From positions 66,456,040 through 66,520,039 of the forward strand of contig OY992537.1 of NCBI GenBank assembly GCA_963921195.1: a DNA stretch of 64,000 bases, written 5' to 3'. Made by a program: the position numbers and the translations under genes. The notes under the pieces were generated by a model. The model was given only the letters and a program-made list of their open reading frames with translations, did no database searches and was not told the DNA's origin. Positions within the stretch are counted from its first letter, which is position 1. Every line of letters begins with the position of its first letter. Positions 21,401 through 32,543 of the stretch are shown here, piece by piece. This DNA comes from Pegoplata infirma (lineage: Eukaryota; Arthropoda; Insecta; Diptera; Anthomyiidae).

Positions 21401-22310
21401 TAAAACCTTAAAAAAATGAATTCGACAACTCAAAAACTCGCCCTTGGTAAATCCATTCATCAACTTTTACAGCCAAAAACTGCTCTGGCATTTTTTTTTC
21501 TAAGATTTTATTTACTGGAGCGTATAAAAAATTCGACACAGATGACTTTTCCACTCTCACTTATTTCCTTTCATTTATCCTACTTTTACTTATGTTTTAC
21601 ATATGTTCATAAAACATGACTTTTTTCCATGGCATCCCATTTACTCAAAAGACTGTCAGTCAGACATGTATTTGTTTGGTTTTCAAACTAATTTGTTAGC
21701 ATACATTAAACCATTACAAGTAACCCGTATAAATGTTAATCAGAGTGTATTTAGGTTCAGTTTGGTTTTTTTTTGCTTGTCTTTTTGTCTGGTATTTTAT
21801 TTTTGATTTCAGTTAAATTTCATTATACCATGATTCTTGTTAGTTTTTTTTTTTGTGTAATGGTGGTTTGATTTTAGGACCTCTTTAATTTGTATATTGC
21901 TTCTTTATCCATTTTTGGGACTTCTTTTTTTATATGCCTTTTTTGTTGTTGTATTGTTGTAACATTAATGTGATAAGCCAAATTGATATGGAAACAACAA
22001 GTGAAAAGGAAAATCATGAAAGAAATCCTTTTTGTAACACACACACTTTTTGTGTTTGTATAGAAGAGGATCCTTTATATTCAAAGTAACAAAAACGTTA
22101 ACACACACAAACACATGTGTCATTTATAAGTCTTTTATAATTTGGCATACAATTAATTAAATTAATATACTGTGGGAGGGATATTCATATAAGTGTATTT
22201 AATTTAAACGAACAATGGAAAAAGGATTTTATAGGTTATATTCATATGGGTTTAAGTTATTAATGAAACCAATGAACAAAAAAAATATAACAAAACACTT
22301 AAACGTTTTA
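21401..22310. other. No gene seen; partly unique sequence
   Basis: The first ~200 bp still resembles a GTCY 3' end (AAAAAATTCGACACAGATGA, then CCACTCTCACTTATTT near 21575). The rest is AT-rich, with CA-rich patches (ACACACACTTTTTGTGTTTG) and no repeat I can match. Open frames of 67 codons have no recognisable domain. Confidence 0.4.
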
Positions 22311-22455
22311 TTAGAGATAGGATCGTGAGTGACTTTTAATCACGATCACGCAAGCTTACGTATTAACAATTTTAGTCACGCACTATCACGCACGAATATT
22401 ATTTTAAGCTTACGCTCATTCACGTATTAACAATTTTAATCACGCTCACGATAAA
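22310..22455. repeat. TCACG-word repeat fragment
   Basis: TAGAGATAGGATCGTGAGTG is followed by repeated TCACGCACG/ATCACGATCACGC words. Related phrases occur within 18866-18950 (AGAGATGGGCTCACGACAGG) and, inverted, at 56640-56712. Probably the end of a hAT-like MITE family, but duplication boundaries are not resolved. Confidence 0.45.
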
Positions 22456-22537
22456 ATGGGATGAAACCAAAAACAAATGAAAGTTTTCATTTTACATAAC
22501 AAAACCTCAAAGCATTTTTATCATGATAATGTTTTTA

Positions 22538-23400
22538 GGCTGGTGTCTAACCAAAAATTTTAGTAACTTGGTTTGTAACTTGGATAATTATTCACCTCGT
22601 TGTGAATAAACCCGTTTTTCACCAGCTGATGAATAAAAAGTAACATAATTATTTTTCAACAAAAAAAATTCATCAAATTTTTTTATCATCAAATTTTTTT
22701 TCATCAATTTTTCTTTTGAAAAAAGAAATTGATGGAAAAACAAATGGATGTTTTTCCATCAATTTTTTTTTTCATCCATTTTTTTTCATCCATTTTTTTT
22801 CATCCATTTTTTTTCATCAATTCTTTTTTTCCTCAAATTTTTTTTCGTAATTTTTTTATCAAATTTTTTTTTTTTCATTAAATTTTCTTTTCGTAAATTT
22901 TTTTTTTCATCAATTTAATTTTTTTTTTATCAAAATTTGTTCATCAATTTTTTGATTTTTTCATCAATTGTTTTTTCATCAATTTTTTTTTCATAAATTT
23001 TTTTTTTCATCAAATTTTTTTTTTCATCAATTTTTTTTTTTTTCATCAAATTTTTTTTCATCAATTTTTTTTTTTTTCATCCAATTTTTTTTTCCATAAA
23101 ATTTTTTTCCATCAATTTTTTATTCCTCAACTTTTTTTTTTCATCAAATTTTATTTTCCATAAATTTTTTTTTCCATATTTTTTTTTTTTTTTTATCAAT
23201 TTTTTTTTTTTCATCAAATTTTTTTTTTATAATTTTTTTTCATCAAATTTTTTGTTATCAAATTTTTTATTACATAAAATTTTTTATTATCAATTTTTTT
23301 TCATCAAAAAAAAATTTTTTTTCATAAATTTTTTTTTTTTCATCAAAATTTATTTTTTCAATTTTTGTTTTAACTCAATTTTTTTTTTTTTTTATTAAAA
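22538..23400 (+). repeat. GGCTGGTGTC module plus 740-bp T-rich tract
   Basis: GGCTGGTGTCTAA jumps directly to CCAAAAATTTTAGTAAC, so the middle of the module is deleted compared with 34367 or 51031. The paired palindromes are present as TTCACCTCGTTGTGAA and TTCACCAGCTGATGAA. A very long (T)nCATCAA tract follows, but no GTCY element comes after it. Confidence 0.75.
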
Positions 23401-23867
23401 TTTTTTTTGTTTACATCAAAAACTTAAAATTTGTAAAGTTAGCAATAACTAGAAAGCTGTTGTACTTTTGAAAGTTGGTACTGCATTTTCGGGTTCAGCG
23501 CTAGAAGTTATATGAAAAATTAATGTAAAATGTCGTAGATCAAAATCTCTGTAAAATAGTGTAAGAGTTCTGGAACGAGTTTAAAACAGTTGTGTCTTAG
23601 ATTTTAGTATGAAACATATCTGTAACCTGATCTACAGAAGTGAACAGAAAAACAGAAAAACTTTAAAATGGTAATGTAATGTAATGCGTTACCATGTAGT
23701 GCATAGCCAAAAAGTTTCATGAAAAATACTAAAAAGTAATGCATATGGTAAGCGGTAGGGAAAAAGTCATGGATATTTTTGCATTTTTCTAGGCTATACA
23801 TTACTTAGTAATGTATTACATAACCATTTATAAGGTTTTGGGTGGTTCTAAGAAATGAGGCTTGAGT
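23401..23867. other. No gene seen; TAATGCATTA-word fragment
   Basis: Phrases such as GTAATGTAATGCGTTACC and ATACATTACTTAGTAATGTA (23665-23825) echo the words of the CCCAGC element, suggesting a diverged relative. No coding signal. Confidence 0.4.
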
Positions 23868-23905
23868 TAAAAAAACTTCTCCCCCCAAACTCAACAGCTG
23901 GATCC

Positions 23906-24180
23906 GCCCCTGAACAAGTGAGGGTGTTATATTCCTCGGTACCAAATCATTTATACTCTCCAGAATTTAAAAACACTTGCTTTTGCACTCATTTACCAAA
24001 TGTACAGCTCTTTTGGTTTAATAATGGGGTCCTCGACTAATATTTCAATTCGATTTGCAAGAATTTTTTTTTTTTAAAAAAAAGTTTGCTTTGACAAGTA
24101 AGTACACCCAAATCTTCCGCAAAATATTATCATGATTTAATGTTTTGGGCAAGAGTACAAAAATCGCAGGCATTTTTTAG
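23906..24180 (+). repeat. AAGTGAGAGTG-type repeat, copy
   Basis: Begins GAACAAGTGAGGGTGTTATA, right after GGATCCGCCCCTG (23892-23904), a possible transposon tip, and contains CTCGGTACCAAATCATTTAT, TGTACAGCTCTTTTGG and TTTGGGCAAGAGTACAAAAA. The upstream portion present in other copies is missing. Confidence 0.75.
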
Positions 24181-24462
24181 TTCAGCGCTAGATTATTTTT
24201 TACACGCATTTAAAATTGATAATTTTAAAGCATTTTAAGTTTATGGATATTGAACATGTCCTACTTTAGGGCCCCTGTTGGTGTCTTTATTGGACATGTG
24301 GGGCCCAGCGTCAAGACATAAGCTCGAAATTACGTTAGCTATAACTAGTATGAATTTCCCTGCAATCGGTTCATAAATAAAATAATAAATAAAATAATTC
24401 ACTGTGCACCGTTGCGTATGATTGTTATTTAAAGGCAATTACAAAATTATTCATACGCCTTA
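24180..24462. repeat. Fragment related to the 12963-15531 element
   Basis: GTTCAGCGCTAGATTATTTT, ATGTCCTACTTTAGGG, TTTATTGGACATGTGGGGCC and, after a short gap, CACCGTTGCGTATGATTG match 13050-13200 and 15309-15365. Here the two ends lie ~100 bp apart, without the 2 kb of tandem and satellite DNA. Confidence 0.65.
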
Positions 24463-25316
24463 AGGCCTGGGCATTCTCAACATACTGTACTGTAACCAGG
24501 TGTAATATAAAAATCAGTTAGTAAAAAGAAAACAAAAAATTTTTGTTTATGTTTTGTTTTTTCTTACACATTTTATTTTATATCAAGTTAAAAACTTCTG
24601 TAGAGAATAGAATTTCTCGACGTTGTTACTTGACATAAGTAAAATACAATGTGTAAGAATAAAATAATTAAAAATTTTCTATTTTCTTTTTACTAATGGT
24701 GTTTTCTTTTCTGAAAAAAAATGTTTGCCATTTTAGGGTATACATTTTTAAAATGTTTAACTCACACCTTCAAAAAATTGCATTTTATTTGACTGGAATA
24801 GAACACAACATACCTCAATACTCTGCCCTGTATTTATTTAACAGCTGTTTTGGGAAAGCAACACAGAAAAAGTCAGCTGTTGTATAAGGCAATTTCAACC
24901 CCGTGATTTTTTACGGGGTAAAAAGTGCAATTTTTTTGCACTTTATATGGCAGACATTTTTAGAAAAGAACACGATATTCTTTATAAGGGTTGACATTTT
25001 TTTAGAAAAGAACACAAAAACATAATTTTCGGGGCGAAATGCAAAAAAAAGGTACATTTTTTGCCAGAAAAGAAAACACCATAACTGAATTCTCTACAAA
25101 AAATTTCTGCAGGTCCGGATTTTATTCGGATTTAACCGAAAGACCACAGTGCAATTTTAAATGTAAAACCGTATGTGATGTGTTTTTTATTATTGTTTCT
25201 CTTTATTTTGATTTTTACAAATTTTAAAAACTAATTCCTAAAGAAAAAGTTTAAAAACTTAAGAAAAGGTTTAAAATTTGAAACTGTGTTCTTAGGAAAT
25301 TCTCAGGTCCTTTTGT
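24463..25316. other. No gene seen; AT-rich with possible decayed inverted repeats
   Basis: AATAGAATTTCTCGACG and GAATTCTCTACAAAAAATTT hint at an inverted arrangement around 24600-25110, and TACTAATGGTGTTTTCTTTT / AAAAGAAAACACCATAA is an inverted pair (24692-24711 and 25067-25083). No domain-bearing open frame. Confidence 0.4.
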
Positions 25317-25714
25317 TATACCCTCCACTCTAGTGATAGAGGGTATATATAAGTTTGTCATTCCGTTTGTTACACCTCGAAATATTGGTCTAGGACCCCA
25401 TAAAGTGTATATATTTATGATCCTCGATCGATTTTAAGTCGATCTAGCGATGTCCGTCCGTCCGTCTGTCTGTCTGCCTGTCCGTAGAAAACACGCTAAC
25501 TTTTGAAAGACTTTACAGAGGCTGCTGAAGTTTGGCATATATGTTGGTAATTTACATGGTCAGGTTGGTACTGCAATCCAGCCAAATCGGTCCAGTGGTT
25601 CAAAAGTTATGAGCAAAAGAGTAAATTTCGGCAAGGGTGTTTCGCGAATTTACGAGATAAAAAACACGATAACTTTCGAAAGACAATAATGAGACTGCTG
25701 AAGCTTGGCATGTA

Positions 25715-28176
25715 CCCAGGCAGAAACTGCCAAACCGTTCCAAAGAAAAAGTCTCGGCAAAGCACTTTATTTTTTGTGTAGACGGTAGTATGGATTCGAA
25801 AAGTGCTTTCCCAGCGCTTTGCCAATGTTTTTCTATTTAAATCCGTTCAAAGTATAAAGTTTTTATTAAAATTTACTAATTTTCATAACAATTGGAATTT
25901 TTTTTATTTCCTTGCAGGATAAGTCCTTGATATTTCTCATGATATGTCACTTATACACAATGACCTACATATAGTCTCTGGACCTACATATTACAAACTT
26001 GACACCTTTTATATAAAAACACCTGTTTCTTTCGTGAGGAAGTGTCTTAAACTGTGGAAACATCACCCTTAAACTCCGGATAAATACCCGTTTCGGTTCA
26101 ATGCACCACTTTTTTTTCGGGACTTTTCCAAATTTTTTTCCTAAAAGCATTTTTAATAAATTTTTTATTCCAAAACGCAAAGAAAACTGCAAACAAATTT
26201 TTTCCGGGACTTAGAAAATTGTTCAAAGTTTGTTCCAAATTTTTTTATCCTAATAAATGAGTCAATAAATTTTTTATCCTAATTTAATAAATTTCTTTAT
26301 TCAAATAAACACCAAAAAAAATTGTGTCTTATGGACTTATGTATACAATTTAGATACGTCAATTTTTTTGTTCTAAAAGGGCTATAATAGTACCATATTT
26401 TTTGTTTTTAAAGCGCTTTCAAAGCGCTTTAAAATAGCAACGGCATACCGTTTACTGTGGTTATCATTTTGGACGCTGGGAGAGTACTAAACTGTGATGC
26501 TTTCCCAGCACACAAGCGACCATAAAAGGTACTTTGCCAGCGCTCTCCCGTTCGTATTTTTTAGGATAAAAAAATTTATTGACTCATTTATTAGGATAAA
26601 AAAATTTTGAACAAACTTTGAATAATTTTTTAAGTCCCGGAAAAAATTGTTTGCAGTTTTCTTTGCGTTTTGGAATAAAAAATTAGTTAAAATGCTTTTA
26701 GGAAAAAAATTTTAAAATTCCCGAAAAAAGTGGTGTATTGAACCGAAACGGGTATGTATCCGGAGTTTAAGGGTGATGTATCCGAAGTTTAAGACACACT
26801 GAAAAAAAAGACATAACTAAAATTAAGGAAAAAATGTCTTTGAAAATTTATCATGAATTTTCCTAAAATTTAGTTAAATTTAACTTAAAAATGAGAAATT
26901 TTCTTAACTATGAGGAAAAAATTTTAGTTCATTTACTTATAATTAGTTCATAGTTTTCTTTAAATGGATTTTTTTAATATTAGGAAAAAAATTCTTACTG
27001 CCAAAGAAATTTTCCAAAAATCTAAGAATCGTATCTTTATTTTTAAGAAATATTTCTTAAAAACCAATTTTGTTCAAGTTTAGTTAAAATTTACTAAAAA
27101 AAACATCATCGTATTTCTCTTCTTTGAATTGAGGAAGTGTACTTCTTAGAATTTAGTTAATGACTTCTGAGAATTTAGTTAATAACTTCTTAGAATTTAG
27201 TTAAAAATTCAAAATGGCGAGATAGAGCAAAACGGATGAAATTTTCAAAAGAAAGACTACAAAGAAAAATATGGAATAGCCTAGCTCTGCATGTCTGTCG
27301 GGGTCTCAAGACCCCAATTTTAGATCTAAAATTTGAAATTCCCGAGATTTTATATATGCACATATCTCGGTAAATACTGGCAACACGAGAAAAGGTCCAA
27401 CGGCATTTTTGTAGCTCTTGACTCGTAGAACACTTCCGCAAAATACCCGAAAGCCCTCCGATTAATAGTTTTTGAGTTATTCGGTTTTTAAGATTCTCAA
27501 GACCCTATCAGGCCCCTTATTACCGTATCTGAAAAACTAAGCAAGTTAGAGCGAAACGGACACAAGTTTTGGTTCAAAATTTATGGGGACCCTTAAAGAA
27601 CCCAACGGGGTCTCGAGTAAAATGGGGTCCAAACCCATGGGTCCAGGGTCTAGACCCAATCTATTTCTAAAATGTGAAGTATATTTTTTCCCATTTTCTA
27701 GTTAAAATTGGCTTAAAATTAAATAACTTTGTTTTCCTTATTTTTGGGAAAATTATGAACTAAAACCAAGAAAAAAAATCTTTGGAGCCAAATCATTCCC
27801 TCTTTTTCTCAAAATTTAGTTAATTTTCCCAGATTTTAGTTCACTTTTTTTTTTGAGTGCACTTCCTCACGAAAGAAACAGGTGTTTTTATATAAAAGGT
27901 GTCAAGTTTGTAATATGTAGGTCATTGTGTATAAGTGACATATCACGAGAACTATGAAGAACCGGCCACTTATCCTGCAGGGAAATAAAAAATATTCCAA
28001 TTGTTATGAAAATTAATAAATTTTAATAAAAAATGTATACTTTGAACGGATTTAAATAGAAAACATTGGCAAAGCGCTTGGAAAGCACTTTTTCGAATTC
28101 ATACTACCTTCTACACAAAAAATAAAGTGCTTTGCCGAGACTTTTTCTTTGGAACGGTTGGCAGTTTCTGCCTGGG
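25715..28176. mobile_element. 2.46 kb foldback element, CCCAGGCAGAAACTGCC tips
   Basis: Tips CCCAGGCAGAAACTGCC and GGCAGTTTCTGCCTGGG begin long inverted arms with CTCGGCAAAGCACTTTATTT, GACCTACATATTACAAAC and GTGAGGAAGTGTCTTAAAC. The loop around 26400-26560 has AAAGCGCTTTCAAAGCGCTT and GGGAGAGTACTAAAC. The right arm is interrupted by the CACTG-tip element at 26797-27859. An arm fragment lies at 32450-32543. I see no clear target duplication. Confidence 0.85.
26797..27859. mobile_element. CACTG-tip element with TTAGTTAA words and shared ACCCC core
   Basis: The left end is CACTGAAAAAAAAGACATAA and the right end TTTTTTTTTTGAGTG, flanked by CA on both sides. The intact left arm of the host foldback (inverted, 26034-26055) gives the empty site GACACTTCCTCAC. 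The outer ~450 and ~200 bp are filled with TTAGTTAA / TTAACTAAA words. The core (27285-27660) has CTCAAGACCCCAATTTT, GAAAGCCCTCCGATTAATAG and AAACTAAGCAAGTTAGAGCG. Confidence 0.85.
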
Positions 28177-28254
28177 ATCCTTTAAAAAATGCATTGTGGA
28201 GGGTATTCATAGATTCGGCAAAGTCGAATTTAACTTTTCTACTTGTTTTTATTG

Positions 28255-30285
28255 CAAAAGACCCAGATTCTGAAATATTTTTCCTATAGAAAATATGTCA
28301 GATTTCAGACATGTTTATTCAAAAAAGTTTGCTGATTTAGAATTTTTTTTTAGTCATTTGCTTAAAGAGGAATTTTATGATTCTGACACATTATCCCAAT
28401 AGAAAAATTTTAATGTTCTAAGGCATTTTTCTACAGAAAAGCTTTTAGAATTTATAAAATTTTGCAATTTTTTAGATTCTGATACACTTTCACAGATACG
28501 TTTGCAATTTTCCCACCAAAAAACTTCTATTTTTTGAAAAACTATTCGTACAGATTTTTTTCTCAGATTTGGTGAATTTTTCTAATAAAAAAAAAAATTG
28601 CTTAGGTTTCGAACTTTTATTTAAATTCATTTGTTCTCTGAGATACCAAAAAGTTCTTTCAACACCAAAATTTTCAGGTTTTGAAACACTATTCTTTAGA
28701 AAGTGTCTGAGATTAGAAAAATTAAGGACTTTAATGCTTATTAAAAATTTTCGCGGCAATTTCCTAGATTCTGAGACATTTTTCTATAGAAAAAGAGTTG
28801 TTTTCTGAGACACTATCCCTTAGAAAAAGTGTAAAATTCTCAAACATTTTCTAAGACATATTTCAAATCAAAATTTTCTGAGAATCTTAGAAATCTTTTC
28901 TACAAAAAAGTCTAAGATTCTGATTCATTTTTCCTATAGAAAAAGTCTCAGATTCTGAGAATCAGACATTTTCCTTCTGAAAAAATCATTTGTCAAATAG
29001 AAAAAATTTCTCAGATTCTGGGATACTTTTCCCTAAGGTCTTAGTAGTCTAAGGCATTTTTTTTTAATAAAAAAATTCTCAGACTCTAAAACCTTTTTTC
29101 TAAATAAAAGCTGAGAAACTGAAATTTTTTTTCGAGGATTCTAAGAAATTTTTACTACAGAAAAGGTCCAGCTTTTGCTTAAAAAGTCTTAGATTCTGAG
29201 ACATGAAATCAAAGATTCTGAGACATTATCTCAGAATTTGAGACGTTTTTCTTAAAAAAAACGTCTTGCATTCTGAGACATTTTTTAAATAAAAAAAAAA
29301 TCAGAGATTCCATAATATTTTTCCTATAAATGAATTCGCATATTCTGTGTATTTTTTTTTATAGAAAAAGTCTCAGATTCTAATAAATTTTTTTATAGAA
29401 AAATTCTCAAATTTTCCCTGAAGAAAATTTTCTTATTTTTCCTATAGAAAAATTTAAAGATTTCGAGACTTTTTTCCTTTAAAAAATTAAAAGATTCAAA
29501 ATCATTTTTCCTATAAAAAAAATTTGAGATTCTTGGATATCCTCTCAGATTTTTTCCAAAGATGAATTATTAGATATTTTCTAAAAAAAATTCTCAGATT
29601 TTTCCTTTAGTAAATTCTCAGTAAATTCTCTATTTATCATATAGTAAATTCTCAGATTTATCATATAAAAAATTTTAGATTTTTCTATAAAAATTTTCGG
29701 ATTATTCCAATAGGAAAATTCTCAGATTTTTTCTAAAAAATTCTAAGAAAAAAAAAAAAAAAAAATCTCAAATTTTTCGTATACAAAAATTTCCAAATTT
29801 TTTGTCCAGAAAATTTCCAAATTTTTTTGTCTAGAAAATTCCCAATTTTTTTTTAAAGAAAAATTTTAATATTCTGAGACTTTTTTTATATAGAAAAATT
29901 TTAACATTCCGAGACATTTTTTCTTTACAAAAATTTTAAGATTCTTAGACATTTATTACAAAGAATTTCTATAAAAAAAATTCTCCTAAAGAAACATTCT
30001 CAGATGTTTTGTATAGAAAAATTCTAAGGTTTTGCCTATAGACAAAATCGCAAATTATTCGTATGGATTTTTTTTTTTTACTTTTTCAAAAAATTTTTTC
30101 TAAGAGTACGAGACATTTTTCCTTTAGAAAAATTTTAAGATTCTTAGACGTTTTTTATAGAAAAAATTATCCGATTATTTTATTTTCCTTTTCACTTTTT
30201 TTTCTCTCTCCTTGCCTCTTGTTTCTTTTCCATCCTTTTTTTCCTTTTGTTTTTCTTTTTCCTTTTTTTCTTTCGAATTCGGTTT
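28255..30285. repeat. Degenerate minisatellite block II
   Basis: Same theme and orientation as 1-1535: AGATTCTGAGACATTTTTCC, TATAGAAAAAGTCTCAGATT, decaying to ATTCTCAGATTTTTCC-type short units and then a pyrimidine-rich tail ending CTTTCGAATTCGGTTTGGAG. It begins directly after the 3' terminus of the GTCY element ending at 28250. Confidence 0.8.
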
Positions 30286-31324
30286 GGAGGGTGGAAAAAC
30301 CAAAACTAGCTTACTCAACTCAATAATGAAACTTAATGTAAATCTTTACATAAAAACACCAACCTGAACTTAAGTTGTCATTTTAGTACTTATGATTTTT
30401 TTCCCCGACAACGCATAGGAACAAAAAAAAACAAAAACATCAAGAGATTAATACATTAAAATAAAGCAAAAAAAAGTTCATAAAACATAAAATCCCAACA
30501 CAGACATAGTTAGGTAAACCCACACATACAAACATAAGAACTACTATAATGCACACGTGCAAAATCTTGTAAAAACTCGTTGTTTCTATTGGTGCTTTGT
30601 GACTTTTAAAACTGTAAATTCCCTGTGGTGTTGACGTCTTCCTGTAATTAAATTAAGAAATGAAAAAAAAACATTTTTTTCTTTCTTTTTTGTACTAACT
30701 ATGTGTGAATTAGGTTGGCACTTTTTTAATCGGTCAAAAATTTTGACTCAAAATTCATCCCCTAACCAAATTCGATAAAATTAAAAGAGAGAGACAAGTA
30801 AAAATCGTACAGATTTGGAGAAATTTTTTTACAGGGCCTCATAGCTTTGTCGAGGTTTTCGATAAAACCATTAGTTATTGATAACACTTTCCTACAAATA
30901 ACACTCACATTTTGTTAATTTTTTTACAAACAAAAAATCTTTTTTTTTTTAATGGAAAAATCTTAAGTTATTTTACAAATTTCAAAATGGGCATTACCCT
31001 AATGAGTATATGCAACTGTACATTTATGAGTTAAAAAAATAAAAAAAATCAGAAATATGCGACAGTGACGACATTTTGGTTTAATTTCTTTTTATTTTTT
31101 GTAAAATATGCAGTTCTGTTATACATATTATACTTTTTCCTTAACTTCATTCACCCTTGATTTTGTTTCATTATTTTTTTTTTTTAATATTTTCTTTTAT
31201 TTTCATATTTAGTGATGCTTTAAGTGCTTCCTATGGCGTTCATTAAGAGTTAAAAACGGAAGTAAGAGTGGCGCGAAAGTTAAAAGATATTCATTCATTC
31301 ATATAAATATACAGGAAATAAAAA
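30286..31324. other. No gene seen; possible unique host sequence
   Basis: AT-rich DNA of mixed composition with A-rich runs and no dispersed words I can match. There are no splice-flanked open frames long enough to call an exon. Confidence 0.4.
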
Positions 31325-31565
31325 CAAGTACCAAAGTAAAATTGGACTTGGCAGAATCCATGAATACACCCCACCATGCCTTTTTTAAGTGATAGTAGTT
31401 TTTGTAACGAAAAAAATTTTAAAAAATTTTACTAAAAAAAATTTTTATTTCAATAAAAAATAATTTTTGTAAAAAAAAACAAATTTAAGAGTATTTTTTT
31501 TTTGTGGAAAAATTTTTTTTAAGTCAAAACCTTTTTCTTAGTGACAAAAAATATATCATTGCATA
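31325..31565 (-). mobile_element. 3' part of a GTCY element, subfamily A (inverted, decayed)
   Basis: ACAAGTACCAAAGTAAAATT, then GGACTTGGCAGAATCCATGA and ATACACCCCACCATGCC correspond to the reverse-complement terminus and hairpin of subfamily A, followed by its A/T-rich interior. Confidence 0.65.
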
Positions 31566-31599
31566 AAAATTCAACAGCATGTGAATTACTATCCAAGTT

Positions 31600-32030
31600 A
31601 TGAAACCAAGTTACAAGCTTTTTCCATTTAAAAAAAAAATTAAAAAGTGATTTTTAGTTCCTTTAAACATAATAATAATTCACCTCGTGGTGAATCTAAA
31701 AAAATATATCAGCTGGTAAATTAAACGTAACATAAATATTTTCCACCAATTTTTTTTATCAATATTTTTTTTTAATCAATATTTTTTTTATCAATATTTG
31801 TTGTCATCAATTTTTTTATTCATCAATATTTTTTTCCATCAATATTTTTTTTAAATATTATTTTTTTTTTTCAATATTATTAATTTTTCGTCAATATTGT
31901 TTTTAATCAATAATTTTTTTTTAATCAATATTTTTTTTCCATCAAAATTTCCTTTCATCAATATTTTTTTTCATCAAAATTTATTTTCATCAATAATTTT
32001 TTTATTAATATTTATTTTCTCCAACATTTT
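31600..32030 (+). repeat. GGCTGGTGTC module remnant plus T-rich tract
   Basis: CCAAGTTATGAAACCAAGTT, then TTCACCTCGTGGTGAA (31679-31694) and a decayed second palindrome (ATCAGCTGGTAAATT), then AAACGTAACATAAATATTTT and a (T)nCATCAATATT tract to 32030. Confidence 0.65.
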
Positions 32031-32260
32031 TATACCCTACACTACTCCTCGGTACAGGATAAAATGAGTTTGTGCTGATGTTTGTAACTACCCGTAATAT
32101 TGGTCCTACCCCCACCTTCAAGTATATCGATCGACTCAGAATCACCTATTATCGATCACTGATCAATACTAAATGATCAGTGAGCCGATTTGTTACACAC
32201 GAAATGACAAAGTGAGTACACCGCCATACTGAGTACACCATATACAAATTAGGACATATC
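32031..32260 (+). mobile_element. GTCY element, subfamily C, decayed
   Basis: TATACCCTACACTACTCCTC, GGTACAGGATAAAATGAGTT, TGTGCTGATGTTTGTAACTA and CCCGTAATATTGGTCCTA define subfamily C. It stops near 32190 and is followed by a reversed subfamily B-like 5' end (CACGAAATGACAAAGTGAGT). Confidence 0.7.
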
Positions 32261-32267
32261 AAAAACG

Positions 32268-32430
32268 TCTGACATGGGATGTCTCCCATGGTGACACCCT
32301 TCGGTCTTTATGAAATTTGGATAATTTTTTCAGAACAAAAATTAATTCGACACGTATTTTTAGTAGCAGAAGAAACTAATTTTTAAGGGTCGATTTGTAC
32401 GATTTACGTTAAGTTTTTAAAAATTAACAT
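32268..32430 (+). mobile_element. Left-half fragment of a CAAGGGAAG-tip MITE
   Basis: TGACATGGGATGTCTCCCAT, GGTGACACCC, ATGAAATTTGGATAATTTTT and GACACGTATTTTTAG parallel the start of the MITE at 39094-39682. The right end is absent. Confidence 0.55.
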
Positions 32431-32543
32431 TGGCATATTTTGTTTTAGATTAAAAGAAACAAAGGCTTTTAAAGCATTTGATCGAATTATAATTTCGTAC
32501 TTCTTTATACACAAAAAATAAAATGCTTTGTTGGGACTATTTT

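Larger units (their letters stand above)
25317..28250 (+). mobile_element. GTCY element, subfamily A, split by a foldback element
   Basis: The 5' part (25317-25714) runs from TATACCCTCCACTCTAGTGA through the GTCC/GTCT core (25455-25485) to GAAGCTTGGCATGTA. The 3' part (28177-28250) has CCTTTAAAAAATGCATTGTG, GGAGGGTATTCATAGATTCG and CTACTTGTTTTT. About 500 bp expected between them from the intact copies is missing, so the foldback insertion was accompanied or followed by a deletion. Confidence 0.85.

Noticed and set aside
26030..26160. Possible tRNA or small RNA hairpin in the foldback arm
   Set aside because: The pairing is fully explained by the long inverted arms; no tRNA A or B box pattern is seen.
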